DNA from: Salinispora mooreana
GTDB lineage: Bacteria; Actinomycetota; Actinomycetes; Mycobacteriales; Micromonosporaceae
NCBI RefSeq assembly: GCF_000379065.1
Contig: NZ_KB900614.1
Span: 4,392,484 to 4,436,078 of the forward strand
DNA: 43,595 nucleotides
Direction of reading: 5' to 3'
Under the pieces are notes generated by a model. The model did no database searches. It was not told the DNA's origin and was given only the letters and a program-made list of their open reading frames with translations. Both the position numbers and the translations under genes were made by a program. Below, one piece after another: positions 9,258 to 17,972 of this stretch (position 1 is the first letter of the stretch; every line of letters begins with the position of its first letter).

Positions 9258-11134
9258 TGTTCGTGGTTCCCTTCGTTGGTGTCGTGCTCGTCGGTGGGTA
9301 GGTCGTCGGCCGGGACTTCTGGGGCTTTGCCGGTCATGGCCATCCGGATGTCATGTGCCTGCTGATGGAAGTAGCCGAGGATGAACCATGACTGGCTTTC
9401 CGTGTCATGTAGGGGAGCGACCGGATCGGTGAGCCGGTCCTTTAGTTCACGCACCCGTGCCCGGTAGCGGCCGGCGGCCCGACCGGCACGCTCGGCGTTC
9501 TGGCGGCTGATGGGATTGCTGCTGTCGTCGCCTGCGGTGCTGTCCAGCTTCTTGAGCCAGGCAGGGTAGAGCTGGCAGCCTTGCACAAGGGCGATCCGAG
9601 GGTTGGCCACCGCACCGGCGAAGTAGCGGTGAAAGAATGTGGTGTTGGGCTGCTCGCTCTGCCGGTAGGCGGTGCGCTGGAGTGACTCGAGTACGGCGAA
9701 GAGCCGCCCGTACAGGTAGGCCGGGTTGTCCTGCTTTTCGTCCAGCACGGCGGTGGGTCCTCTTCCTGTTCGTTGCGGGTGACGGGTGAGTACGACCCGT
9801 AGTAGCGCGGCCCGTGGGCCGTCGATTCGCAGGTCGGTGCGGATCCGGCGGATAGCATGGGCGAGAAGGTGGGGTGGGAGTGTTCCTCCGTGCAGGCCGC
9901 TGTGCAGGAGCAGTTGCGCTAGGTCATCAGGTCGGTCGGCGGCCTTGTCCCAGAGTTCGATGTACCGTCCGCCGCGTTCAGATCTGTCCGGCAGCCACTG
10001 GCCAGAGCATCGGACTAGCATCCAGATGGGGTATGCGTTTGGAACTTCTTGGCCTCGGGCGAGGATCTGGTGGTCGTTGAACCAGGCGTCGACGTTGTCC
10101 TCGGCCTTGGTGAGCGGCATCTCCAGCCAGTGGTGAACCACGAGCCGGGCCACGTTGCCGGACAGCGTGGCCGAGCAGAAGGTCAGTCGGTCATCGGGCC
10201 GTCTACGTTTCCGGCCGGTGACCAGCGAGTGGAGGTACTCGCTGATTTCCTCGGGCTTACGGTCGAGCATGGCGATGGTTTCGCTGTTGGCGCCGTTGCT
10301 GACCCACCAGGCGAGACGCGTTCGTTGGCGAGGGTAGGTGAATGTGAATCGCTGTTCGGACAGTATGGCGCTGAGGTTGGCGACGGCAGCCTGACCGCAG
10401 GACACGCAGATCGGCGATCCGGCGAGCCCTTCGTTGAAGTCGTACGTGTGGATGCGCTTGTTCGCCGACAGCAGCGCGACCTCTTGGTCTGCTCGTGGGA
10501 CCAGGGCCTTGGGCAGCGATTGTGGTATCCGATCCAGCAGGGGCTGGTCCGGCTGGCCACAGACCAGGCACAAGCCTCGCTGACCACTCCCGTCGGCACT
10601 GGCGCCGCTCTTGCGTTCCTGTACGACCGCCTCCCACAGTGTCCACAGCGTGTCCTGTTCAGTCGCTCGCCTACCGCCGACTGATATGACGACAAGGTCG
10701 CGCGATGACCACTTCTCGTCGTCGGGCGGCTGGGGTAGCTCTCGACGGTCATAGAAGGCCACGAGTGCCCGTGCTGTCGTATCGTCCGGATGTTCGCGCA
10801 GCCAGCGACGGGACAGGTCGACGAACGACTCGTGTGCCTGCGCCACCCGTTCGGGTTTGGCTTTGTCGTCCGCCCAGCCGAGGACGTATTGGGCATCATC
10901 GGCGCCAATCGCCGGGGCGATCCCCGATGTGCGGCCGGCGTTTGGCACTAGGATCGGCAAGCCGGTCTTCGTGGGTCGTTCACCCGATGCCTTCAAAGGA
11001 ACCAGTCGACGTAGCTGCCCCTCGCTGTTGAGGTTCAACTGCCACCGAACGTTTCGGATCCGACTGTACGGGCGGCTATCCTCACCGTCAGCATCGTTCG
11101 GGCTACGGAACTCAACCAGGTGGCGTAGCAACAT
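9254..11134 (-). CDS. cas8c: Type I-C Cascade large subunit Cas8c (Csd1)
   Basis: The protein of about 626 aa begins MLLRHLVEFRSPNDADGED and matches the length and order of Csd1. Two CxxC pairs (LCLVCG near 190 and ICVSCG near 245) may bind zinc, as seen in many Cas8 proteins. The large subunit recognises the PAM and recruits Cas3; in type I-C an internal start can also make a small Cas11-like subunit, but I cannot fix such a start here. The ATG 11132-11134 overlaps the cas5 stop; a GTG one codon upstream is the alternative. Confidence 0.94.
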   Translation of the reverse strand: MLLRHLVEFRSPNDADGEDSRPYSRIRNVRWQLNLNSEGQLRRLVPLKASGERPTKTGLPILVPNAGRTSGIAPAIGADDAQYVLGWADDKAKPERVAQAHESFVDLSRRWLREHPDDTTARALVAFYDRRELPQPPDDEKWSSRDLVVISVGGRRATEQDTLWTLWEAVVQERKSGASADGSGQRGLCLVCGQPDQPLLDRIPQSLPKALVPRADQEVALLSANKRIHTYDFNEGLAGSPICVSCGQAAVANLSAILSEQRFTFTYPRQRTRLAWWVSNGANSETIAMLDRKPEEISEYLHSLVTGRKRRRPDDRLTFCSATLSGNVARLVVHHWLEMPLTKAEDNVDAWFNDHQILARGQEVPNAYPIWMLVRCSGQWLPDRSERGGRYIELWDKAADRPDDLAQLLLHSGLHGGTLPPHLLAHAIRRIRTDLRIDGPRAALLRVVLTRHPQRTGRGPTAVLDEKQDNPAYLYGRLFAVLESLQRTAYRQSEQPNTTFFHRYFAGAVANPRIALVQGCQLYPAWLKKLDSTAGDDSSNPISRQNAERAGRAAGRYRARVRELKDRLTDPVAPLHDTESQSWFILGYFHQQAHDIRMAMTGKAPEVPADDLPTDEHDTNEGNHEQ

Positions 11135-11802
11135 CACGCCACCCCCGCTATCCCGACGCCATCACCTGGTATCCCGCGTGCCGGAACGTGTAGCACGCCC
11201 TTTTCCAAACGGGCGGTGAACCAGTCAAACTTGGTAGGTGGGCCGTAATGGATACGATGCAGCATGATTCCCAGGTCCTCAGTCAGGTCGATCGGCTTGC
11301 GCTCGTCCGGGGGGAAAAACGAGACGGGAAATTCCTTCGAGCCTAGGAAGGGCTGCTGGTAGCACGCGCCACGGTTGACCCGTCGCCGAAACTGCTCACG
11401 GTAGGCGACGTCCCTCTTGTCGGCGTGTGCTGCCAGCTCGACCTGGGCATAAATGCGGTACTCGACGTCCCGCAGGCACAACGCGCTACGTTGGTCTCGG
11501 CTAGCCACCGTGTTGATCCGACGTCCTTTGTTGACAGCATCGGCGAGGCTGGGAAGGTCGCTAGTCTCGTTGCGGCGCAGGTTGAACTGCTGGATTGGCC
11601 GTAGCACCTCGATTTTCACCGGAACCCAGCGGAATTCTGGCTTCCAGAAGATCGCATCCAGCACGCCGGTGGCCGCCGTAGGGGTCATCACGGGGTAGCT
11701 CACCCGCTCTACCCGTAGCTCGGGTCTCGTGAAGAGGGCAGCCTCGCCGCGCACCTGTACCACCACTGGCGGATGAGAACGCTGTCCTGGTTTGTCACTC
11801 AC
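11134..11802 (-). CDS. cas5: Type I-C crRNA endonuclease Cas5 (Cas5c/Cas5d)
   Basis: The 222-aa protein has the Cas5 N-terminal pattern VVVQVRGEAALFTRPELRVE followed by SYPVMTPTAATGVLDAIFW. In type I-C, which lacks Cas6, Cas5 cuts the repeat hairpin and caps the crRNA 5' handle. The start is GTG 11800-11802 with an AAAAGGA purine run about nine bases upstream. It heads the operon cas5-cas8c-cas7-cas4-cas1-cas2; cas3 lies apart beyond a hairpin. Confidence 0.94.
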   Translation of the reverse strand: MSDKPGQRSHPPVVVQVRGEAALFTRPELRVERVSYPVMTPTAATGVLDAIFWKPEFRWVPVKIEVLRPIQQFNLRRNETSDLPSLADAVNKGRRINTVASRDQRSALCLRDVEYRIYAQVELAAHADKRDVAYREQFRRRVNRGACYQQPFLGSKEFPVSFFPPDERKPIDLTEDLGIMLHRIHYGPPTKFDWFTARLEKGVLHVPARGIPGDGVGIAGVA

Positions 11803-11840
11803 GGCTGATGATCCTTTTCCATTGATCAGGTGGAAGTTAG

Positions 11841-12020
11841 CCCTGTTGGCGAGCTATCGCCCTGCTCACCGCCGCATTCGTGGGTAGCGCGACGGGGTTG
11901 CTGACCTGGTGGGGCGGCGCAAGCCAGTCCAATGCCGTTCTGACTGCGGCGGCAACCTTCGGCGGCACGACGGTCTTGGTCGTGCGGCTGGTCCAGTTCA
12001 TGCGGGGCAAGAGCAAGTAG
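11841..12020 (+). pseudogene. Truncated small membrane protein between cas5 and cas3
   Basis: On the strand opposite to the cas genes one frame encodes WRAIALLTAAFVGSATGLLTW, a short polar turn (WGGASQSNAV), then LTAAATFGGTTVLVVRLVQF and MRGKSK before TAG 12018-12020. This is a two-helix membrane hairpin. A TAG at 11838-11840 precedes the frame and no ATG, GTG or TTG lies before the first helix; the first in-frame start is a GTG at 11880 inside it. I therefore read it as a 5'-truncated remnant. I do not recognise the family. Confidence 0.4.
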
Positions 12021-12036
12021 CCCTGGATGGCGCGCT

Positions 12037-12072
12037 TGTCTGGCGAGCCGCTGCAGGGAGGCTCGCCAGACA
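12037..12072. terminator. Strong hairpin after cas3, candidate bidirectional terminator
   Basis: Left arm TGTCTGGCGAGCC (12037-12049) and right arm GGCTCGCCAGACA (12060-12072) pair perfectly over 13 bp around a 10-base loop. It lies 18 bp past the cas3 stop on the minus strand and 17 bp past the small plus-strand ORF. There is no long T tract, which is usual for actinobacterial terminators. It suggests that cas3 and the cas5-to-cas2 genes are separate transcription units. Confidence 0.7.
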
Positions 12073-12089
12073 GGCGCCTGCGCGTCGGG

Positions 12090-14348
12090 CTACCACAGGT
12101 AGTCCTTTCCTTCGTTGTCCAGGGCTATGCCGTATCCGTCGTCGTAGTCCCCGTACCACTCACACAGGTCACCGATGACAGGGAGGAGGTGGGGTGACAC
12201 GTCTGCTGCTCGTGCGGTACTGCGGCGCAGGTTGACGATGTACGGCTGTAGGTCCCGCAGCATTCTCATGTCCGGGTAGGGGCCGCGTAGGGCCTGCAGG
12301 CACCTGTCAATGATCTTCGCGCCACTGTGGTCGCCGCCGTACCGGACGACGACCGGAACAGTGTCCTCGTTGATCATTCGGAAGGCCAACTCGCGCCGTC
12401 GTTGAGTGCTACCTGTGGCCTTCAAGGGGCCATCTGCCACGGCGACAAAGTCCCACCGGCTCCGGCTGGCCCTGATGGCTTTAGAGGTACTACCCGGGCC
12501 TTCGATGTCAAGAGTTCCGTATAGTTCTCTGAAGTACTCATCCAGGGCCGCCTGGTTCTCAGGGTCGCTATCGGGGCCGAAGTACATGTGCGCCACTTCG
12601 ATCTGCGTGGGGTATGAGGGCGGAAGCCCCCCGTCGGCCGGGTCAAAGATTATGACCAGCCCGCCGCGCTGGCCAAGGTCACCTTCTCGATTACACCGGC
12701 CAGCGACCTGCGCTAGTGATTCGGGAGGTCCGATTGCTCGGAATGCCACCGGGAAGTTCAGGTCGACCCCTGCCTCGATCAAAGAAGTGCTGATTAGCAA
12801 AACCGACTTGCCATCTGCCAGTATGCGCTGGACAGCTCTTAGTGCACTCTTGCGGTGGGCCGGGCACATTCCAGTGGACAGGTGTAGCACCGCCATCTCG
12901 TCGCTGGCTACATTTTGAGCATGGCGAAAAGCAGTTCTCGCGTCACGCACAGTGTTGACCACCATCAGGGCCTGCCGATGTGTAGCGGCTTCATTCACCA
13001 TGTCCACAAGGGATGGTTTCGGCTTGAGCCGCCAGTCGTACTTCACTCGCTGGCACTCGGCAAAAAAAGACTCCGGGTCCGGCAGAATCTCGCGCGATTC
13101 CAACGCCTTGAGGGGGTCGAGCGCGTGAACAGCAGGCTGAGTGGCCGATGACAACACCACGGTCACCCCAAACCGCTGCGTCAGGATCCGCAGCGCATCG
13201 GCAATCTGCGGTAACAGATCGTGCGGTAATGCCTGCACCTCATCTAGAACTAGCACGGAATCGGCGATCCGGTGCAGCTTGCGCATGCGAGACTGCGTCC
13301 GGCCGAACAGCGACTCGAAGAGCTGGACCGTGGTGGTAACGATGAAGGGCGCATCCCAGTTTTCCGACGCGAGGCGCCGCCACGAGTGATATTGACCGCT
13401 AGAGTCAGAATCGTTGATCTCAACGTGGCTATGATGTTCAAGGACAACCCGCTCGGCGTGTGGGTCCTCGGGGTCGAGGAGGTCTCTGTAGACCGCCGCA
13501 TTCTGTTCGGTGATAGTAATGAAGGGAACCGCGACGATCACCCGTCGCTTACCATGCAGCGCTGCGTGCTTCAAGGCGAATCCAGCAGCGGCGATAGTCT
13601 TCGCGGTCCCAGTCGGAGCGGTCAACCGAAAGATGCCAGGCTCCCGCTCAGCGGCAGCGATCGCTGCGGCGAACAGCCGTTGTCGATGACCATCCATCGC
13701 ACCAGGCGCCCGGAGCCGCAGATATTTCGCACGCCGGGCCAGGAAGCGACTGAGCAGGGCCGGAGCATCCAGGTCAGGGCCTACCCTCGGACGACTGCCC
13801 TCCACATGGGCCTTAGTGTCAAGCACATCGGCATCAACCAGGCAGGAGAACAGGAATCGTAGGAGGAACTCTCTCGTCATCGGCTCTGCACTGTCGTCAA
13901 GTTCGACAGGCATAACAGGAATTTGGGCAAACATTTCGGGAAGCGCTACTCGAAGAATCTTCTCAACCTCAGCCCACGGACCGGACCGCAGTCGTTCCTC
14001 CGCGGCAGCATCTTCACCAAAGAGGGCGTCAACCTGCCCCTGATTAGTCAAGCCGCCATGGTGTCCGGCCACAGCGAACTCCACCGGCCGGAGACGGTGA
14101 CGACGGGCCAACTGCACGCCGAAAGACTTGTGATCCAAGCCCACCCGACCGTTCGTCGGCTCGACGAGCAGCAACTTGTCCTGCCACGCCTGCCAGCACT
14201 TGCCGCCGTCATGGACAAGGCCTGTCCACCACGCCAACTCGCCGAGCCCGAAGGGTGACGCGAACAGCCGAGCCAGATCCGCCGTGCCGCGTAAGTGATC
14301 TTCGAGCCGATGCCGAACTCCGAAGTGGTTCTTGCTGTGCGCCCACAC
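12090..14348 (-). CDS. cas3: CRISPR-associated nuclease-helicase Cas3
   Basis: The protein of about 752 aa has an N-terminal HD nuclease (VWAHSKNHFGVRHRLEDHL, then LVHDGGK, then AGHHGG) and a superfamily 2 helicase. Walker A is LTAPTGTAKT, motif II is VLVLDEVQALP, motif III is VVLSSATQP, and the C-terminal motifs are STSLIEAGVDLNFPV and QVAGRCNREG. It nicks and degrades DNA recognised by Cascade. I place the start at GTG 14346-14348 because AAGGAG lies seven bases upstream and the product then begins at the usual VWAHS; the longer ATG at 14381 has no ribosome-binding site. All motifs are intact. Confidence 0.95.
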   Translation of the reverse strand: MWAHSKNHFGVRHRLEDHLRGTADLARLFASPFGLGELAWWTGLVHDGGKCWQAWQDKLLLVEPTNGRVGLDHKSFGVQLARRHRLRPVEFAVAGHHGGLTNQGQVDALFGEDAAAEERLRSGPWAEVEKILRVALPEMFAQIPVMPVELDDSAEPMTREFLLRFLFSCLVDADVLDTKAHVEGSRPRVGPDLDAPALLSRFLARRAKYLRLRAPGAMDGHRQRLFAAAIAAAEREPGIFRLTAPTGTAKTIAAAGFALKHAALHGKRRVIVAVPFITITEQNAAVYRDLLDPEDPHAERVVLEHHSHVEINDSDSSGQYHSWRRLASENWDAPFIVTTTVQLFESLFGRTQSRMRKLHRIADSVLVLDEVQALPHDLLPQIADALRILTQRFGVTVVLSSATQPAVHALDPLKALESREILPDPESFFAECQRVKYDWRLKPKPSLVDMVNEAATHRQALMVVNTVRDARTAFRHAQNVASDEMAVLHLSTGMCPAHRKSALRAVQRILADGKSVLLISTSLIEAGVDLNFPVAFRAIGPPESLAQVAGRCNREGDLGQRGGLVIIFDPADGGLPPSYPTQIEVAHMYFGPDSDPENQAALDEYFRELYGTLDIEGPGSTSKAIRASRSRWDFVAVADGPLKATGSTQRRRELAFRMINEDTVPVVVRYGGDHSGAKIIDRCLQALRGPYPDMRMLRDLQPYIVNLRRSTARAADVSPHLLPVIGDLCEWYGDYDDGYGIALDNEGKDYLW

Positions 14349-14355
14349 CTGAAGA

Positions 14356-14361
14356 CTCCTT
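14356..14361 (-). promoter_or_regulatory. Ribosome-binding site that fixes the cas3 start
   Basis: AAGGAG on the minus strand lies seven bases before GTG 14346-14348 and inside the longer ATG-initiated frame. It is the best Shine-Dalgarno match in the area and favours the shorter Cas3. Confidence 0.65.
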
Positions 14362-14381
14362 GAGGTCAGTGAGACCGGCAT

Positions 14382-14756
14382 GCAACCACGGCAGTACGAC
14401 GAAATATCGCCCCGCTTCGCGGGACTGTAAAATTACTGACAGATTGATTGAGGTTGCCATCGCGCGAGCCCTGCTGGTTTGGGGCGTTACCGCGTCGGTC
14501 GTCGGCAAGTGCTTTGATCATTAGATCCGTCAGGCCGATGAAGGACATTGCGGCACTACATGCTGACTCGGCGTGGCGCCTTCGGAAGACCGTAACCACA
14601 GGGTCGGAGTGCTGGGATTGCCTTCGGAGCAGTGCTTATACCGCTACAGGAGATTTCGGTAAGCGAGCACAGCAACGTAGCGCCGCGACCTGTTTCCTTG
14701 GCGGGAAGTTCAGAAGTCGCAGGTAGTCAGCGTGCGGAGATGGGTGAGGCGTCGGG
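14382..14756. other. Gene-free stretch upstream of cas3
   Basis: About 375 bp between cas3 and the truncated tRNA. It presumably carries the cas3 promoter on the minus strand. A locally AT-rich segment (around 14425-14450) is visible, but I can assign no exact promoter boxes and see no convincing gene on either strand. Confidence 0.5.
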
Positions 14757-14794
14757 TTAGGAAACCGTTGCTCTATCCCCTGAGCTACGAGGGT
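14757..14794 (-). pseudogene. 5' half of tRNA-Arg(CCT), cut at the anticodon loop
   Basis: The minus strand reads an acceptor arm (ACCCTCG), TA, then GCTCAGGGGATAGAGC (a complete D arm), the 5' anticodon strand ACGGT and the loop TTCCTAA. This matches tRNA-Arg with anticodon CCT. The next bases (CCCGACGCC) pair poorly with the 5' strand, and no T arm or 3' acceptor follows. A TAGACT box (14805-14810) ten bases upstream could be its -10 element. The break at the anticodon loop is where many tyrosine integrases cross over in tRNA genes. Confidence 0.7.
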
Positions 14795-14810
14795 GCGAGA
14801 GCCCAGTCTA

Positions 14811-15201
14811 GCGACCCGGGGGTTCACCTGGGGTGGCAGGGAGTGGCCCACGTTCACCCACGTCACCCGGACCACCGTTGTCGCAGCTCAGGAGCACACC
14901 CCGAGCACACGAATCCCGGGTTGCGACCGGCGGTCGGCCGTGGTGATCCGCGTTGGCACCGGTTCACCCCGGTTGGCATCCGCTGGAGAGCACACACCGC
15001 GCACATAATCGATGGTCATCGTCTCGAAATTTCCCTGCCAGGACTCGCGGGCGGGTGGGAGCGCTGCCCCCTCCGCGAGCTTCGGGCGGCGGCTCAGTCA
15101 CGAAGCTGACGAAGGGTTGTCAGCGTTCGGCATGAGTCCCGTACGACGCTTAGGGCACAGCTCGACGTGCCCGCTGCGTTGCGGGGAACGCGGACCTCGA
15201 T
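14811..15201. other. Gene-free stretch beyond the tRNA remnant
   Basis: About 390 bp with no credible open frame on either strand. It contains the region upstream of the truncated tRNA and then sequence that runs into the broken end of a nucleotidyltransferase pseudogene. Nothing else is recognised. Confidence 0.5.
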
Positions 15202-15384
15202 CAGTCCGACGTCCCGCACCGATGACGGGTCGAAGCCGACGCCGTAGCGCTCGCTCCAGACCAGGTCGCGGATGGATCCCGCGCCGATTCAGGCGTCCGG
15301 CAGACCGGAGTCCCGAACGACGCCCAGTGCCCGGATCAGCCACGGGCTGCGCCGGATCAGGTCCCGCAGTTCGTCTTTCCGCAT
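15202..15384 (-). pseudogene. Broken nucleotidyltransferase-family gene
   Basis: The gene starts properly at ATG 15382-15384 with AGGAG upstream and reads MRKDELRDLIRRSPWLIRAL, then VVRDSGLPDA, then TGA at 15289-15291, then IGAGSIRDLVWSERYGVGFD. Family members (NTP_transf_6 type) read DAWIGAG at this place, so TGG became TGA. Similarity fades after VRDVGL, about 60 codons in, so the C-terminal two thirds are also gone. It lies 33 bp downstream of the Nudix gene, on the same strand. Confidence 0.65.
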
Positions 15385-15417
15385 TGTTTCTCCTGGGTGC
15401 CGCGGTTGGATTCCTGG

Positions 15418-15852
15418 TCATTCGAACAACCGGCCCACGAGAGCGCCCTGGCCGGACTGCAGGACGTGCGCGGCTCGTAGCGGTACCCAGAAGCACTCGA
15501 ACCGGGTTGGCTGCCGCTCGCCGTCGTGCTCTTCCTGGCTCGCCCACCGTTCGGGCGTCGCCCCGTGCAGCGTCAACTCGAAGATGTGGCGACGCTGGAT
15601 CTCGAAGCGGAGCGGGGTGATGTCGTACTCGACCTCGCCCAGCTTGCGCACGATGGTGAAGCCCGTTAGTCCGGTCTCTTCGCGGGCCTCGCGCAGCGCC
15701 GCGTCCGCGGGGTCCTCACCCGGGTGGACGCTGCCGCCGGGCACCTGGATGCCTACCTCCTCGTAGCTGAAGTCAGTGTGGCGGAAGACGAGCAAGTGCC
15801 CTTCCCGCACGACGTAGCAGAGAACCTTGCTGGTGATCACCTTCTCGGGCAC
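15418..15852 (-). CDS. Nudix hydrolase
   Basis: The protein of about 144 aa has a complete Nudix box: GGSVHPGEDPADAALREARE followed by ETGL, matching GX5EX7REUXEEXGU. Such enzymes hydrolyse nucleoside diphosphates linked to another group; the substrate cannot be told. I start at GTG 15850-15852, which has GGAGG eight bases upstream; a GTG five codons earlier sits too close to its purine run. It lies between the thiopeptide-type pseudogene and the broken nucleotidyltransferase gene on one strand, so it was probably part of the same operon. Confidence 0.85.
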   Translation of the reverse strand: MPEKVITSKVLCYVVREGHLLVFRHTDFSYEEVGIQVPGGSVHPGEDPADAALREAREETGLTGFTIVRKLGEVEYDITPLRFEIQRRHIFELTLHGATPERWASQEEHDGERQPTRFECFWVPLRAAHVLQSGQGALVGRLFE

Positions 15853-15885
15853 GGTGCCTTCCTCCACTCCTTTCCTCTGGTGCGT

Positions 15886-15993
15886 CTATCCGGGGTCTGG
15901 CAGGTGTCTATCGGGCAGGCCCAAGATGGCTTCCTGGGCCGCTCGGGCGAGAGTGGCCTGGGTGGTGGCGGGTAGTCCGAGCTTGTTCCAGTG
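15886..15993 (-). pseudogene. 3' end of the thiopeptide-type bacteriocin maturation gene, cut off by IS21
   Basis: Reading away from the IS21 end, the minus strand encodes HWNKLGLPATTQATLARAAQ followed by EAILGLPDRHLPDPG and TAG 15886-15888. It continues directly the frame that stops at ALHVIFH at 19274 on the other side of the element. Joining the two parts through the CAGTG duplication restores HVIFHWNKLGLPA. See the entry at 19269-19950 for the rest of the gene. Confidence 0.75.
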
Positions 15994-16062
15994 TGTCAAC
16001 GCCGCCCCAATCCTGACCACCGTGGTCCGGCTGAATCTGGACCACCTCGGTTTGGTTGGTCT

Positions 16063-16854
16063 TTAGTTGTTGGTCTTGGTGGCTGCGGGGACGCGGCCGA
16101 GGTCGCGGTCTTTGAGTCGGTAGCTGTCGCCTTTGAGGGAGATGACTTCGGCGTGGTGGACGAGGCGGTCGATCATGGCTGCGGCGACGATGTCGTCGCC
16201 GAAGACTTCGCCCCAGCGGCCGAAGGGTTTGTTGCTGGTGACGATCAGTGAGGCTCGTTCGTAGCGGTTGGAGACCAGTTGGAAGAACAGATTCGCGGCT
16301 TCGGCTTCGAAGGGGATGTAGCCGACCTCGTCGACGATCAGTAGCGGGATCCGACCGAGTTTGACCAGTTCGTCTTGCAGGCGGCCGGCGTGGTGGGCGT
16401 CGGCGAGGCGGGACACCCATCCTGCGGCGGTGGCGAACGCGACGCGGTGTCCGGCTTGGCAGGCGCGGATCCCGAGGCCGGTGGACAGGTGGGTTTTGCC
16501 GGTGCCGGGTGGGCCCAAGAAGACGACGTTGTCCTTCGATGCTACGAAGTCGAGGGTGCCGAGGTGAGCGATGGTCTCCCGCTTCAACGATCGTTGGTGC
16601 TCGTAGTCGAACTCCTCGAGACTCTTGCGGGCCGGGAAGCGGGCAGCTCGGATTCGACCTTCACCGCCGTGGGCTTCGCGGGCCGCGACTTCGCGTTGCA
16701 AGCAGGCAGCGAGGAACTCCTCATGAGTCCACGACTCCGCCCGGGCCCGCTCGGCGAGGCGTTGCACCGACGCGGCGAGGGAGGGTGCTTTCAGTGCGCG
16801 GCTGAGGAATGTGATCTCGGAGGAGACGTTGCGGTTGCTGGATTTGGTGGCCAT
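16063..16854 (-). CDS. istB: IS21-family helper ATPase IstB
   Basis: The protein of about 263 aa is an AAA+ ATPase with Walker A GPPGTGKTH and Walker B LLIVDEVGYIPFEAEAANLFF, followed by the sensor region VTSNKPFGRWGEVFGDD. IstB helps the IstA transposase in target selection and strand transfer. Its start overlaps the istA stop, the usual coupling in IS21. The frame is intact, although its partner is not. Confidence 0.92.
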   Translation of the reverse strand: MATKSSNRNVSSEITFLSRALKAPSLAASVQRLAERARAESWTHEEFLAACLQREVAAREAHGGEGRIRAARFPARKSLEEFDYEHQRSLKRETIAHLGTLDFVASKDNVVFLGPPGTGKTHLSTGLGIRACQAGHRVAFATAAGWVSRLADAHHAGRLQDELVKLGRIPLLIVDEVGYIPFEAEAANLFFQLVSNRYERASLIVTSNKPFGRWGEVFGDDIVAAAMIDRLVHHAEVISLKGDSYRLKDRDLGRVPAATKTNN

Positions 16855-17936
16855 CACGCAGCCACCTCTTTCAGGCCGAATATCTGGTCATAGTCGCTGA
16901 GTTGCCGCTGCTCGACCTCGGCGGCGGCCGGCGCCGGTGCCTGCCGGGCAGCAGTGCGCAGATCGGCGGCGGCCAGACGGTGAGCCGGATCGGTGATGCT
17001 CTGATGCGTGGCCCAGCAGCGGTCGTGTCGGGCGACCTGGCGGCTGTCGCAGAACACCTGCACCCGATCGGCGTCAGCGGTGATATCGACACGACGCCCG
17101 ACGACCGAGGGATGCACCGAATAGTCGTTGCCGTCCAGACGCACGTAGTGATCTCGGGGCAGCCGCGTGGTCTGTCGCCAGCCGACCACCGGCGCCACCG
17201 GAGGCAGCGACAGCATCGCGGCCCGATCGGCGTCCCACCGCTGCACCGGGCGGCAGCCCAACGCCCGGTGTTGGCGGTTGTTCGCCCGCACCAGCCACTC
17301 GGTGCGTTGAAGTCCTCCGGCGAGCCGAACCGACGCCCAGGCAGAAACGACGTCTCCAGATAGCCGTTGGCCCGCTCGACCAGGCCCTTGGCCTCCGGGT
17401 CCGCCGGCCGGCACTGAATCACCTTAATGCCGAGAGTGCAGGTCCGGCGACTGCCGCGACGGGATCATCACCGCCGACAGCCACCGCGAATACCCCGACA
17501 CCATCACCAACACCGGCGGCCGACCGACCTGCCCGAAACCCAACGCCACATCCACCGGCGGGAACCACAGATCACACTGCGCCAACTCACCCGGCAGATA
17601 CTCCGTCCGCTGGCTCGGGTCGGGCCGGCGGAACAACGGCCGCAACTGCTGCACCCGATCACAGAACACCGTCTTACCCCGGGTCCACCCGACCCGCTCC
17701 ATGATCACCGTCGAGGGCATGTCCGGGAACTCCGCCAACAACGCCCGGATCTGCGGCTCGACCGCATCCACGATCGACCCCGTCGCCGCCCGCCGATACC
17801 GCGGCGGCTCATCACTGGCCAGGGCCTTCTTCACAGTGTTGCGAGACATCCTCAACCGCCGTGCGATGGCCTGAATCGCCATACCCTCCGACCGCCGCAG
17901 CCGCCGGATCTCTGCCCAGTCCTCCACGTTCAGCAC
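16854..17936 (-). pseudogene. istA: Broken IS21-family transposase gene istA
   Basis: The 5' part (start GTG 17925-17927 or 17934-17936) encodes an HTH (WAEIRRLRRSEGMAIQAIA, then RRLRMSRNTVKKAL) and runs to GELAQCDLWFPPVDVALGFG and PSRQSPDL. There, near 17424-17440, it jumps to LGIKVIQCRPADPEAKGLVE, losing some 60 codons that should include the middle catalytic Asp (usually in a WDNE motif) and changing frame. A second frameshift near 17300 separates GYLETSFLPGRRFGSPEDFN from WLVRANNRQHRALGCRP. The C-terminus overlaps istB. It is not functional. Confidence 0.85.
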
Positions 17937-17972
17937 CTCCCGATGCTTCAGGAGGTGGTCCCGATTCAGCCG

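Noticed and set aside
12406..13862. Plus-strand open frames opposite cas3
   Set aside because: They mirror a complete cas3 gene with all helicase and nuclease motifs and have no ribosome-binding sites or known domains.
15012..15620. A 202-codon plus-strand frame over the Nudix and nucleotidyltransferase region
   Set aside because: It is antisense to a complete Nudix box and is Arg/Ser-rich without a domain.
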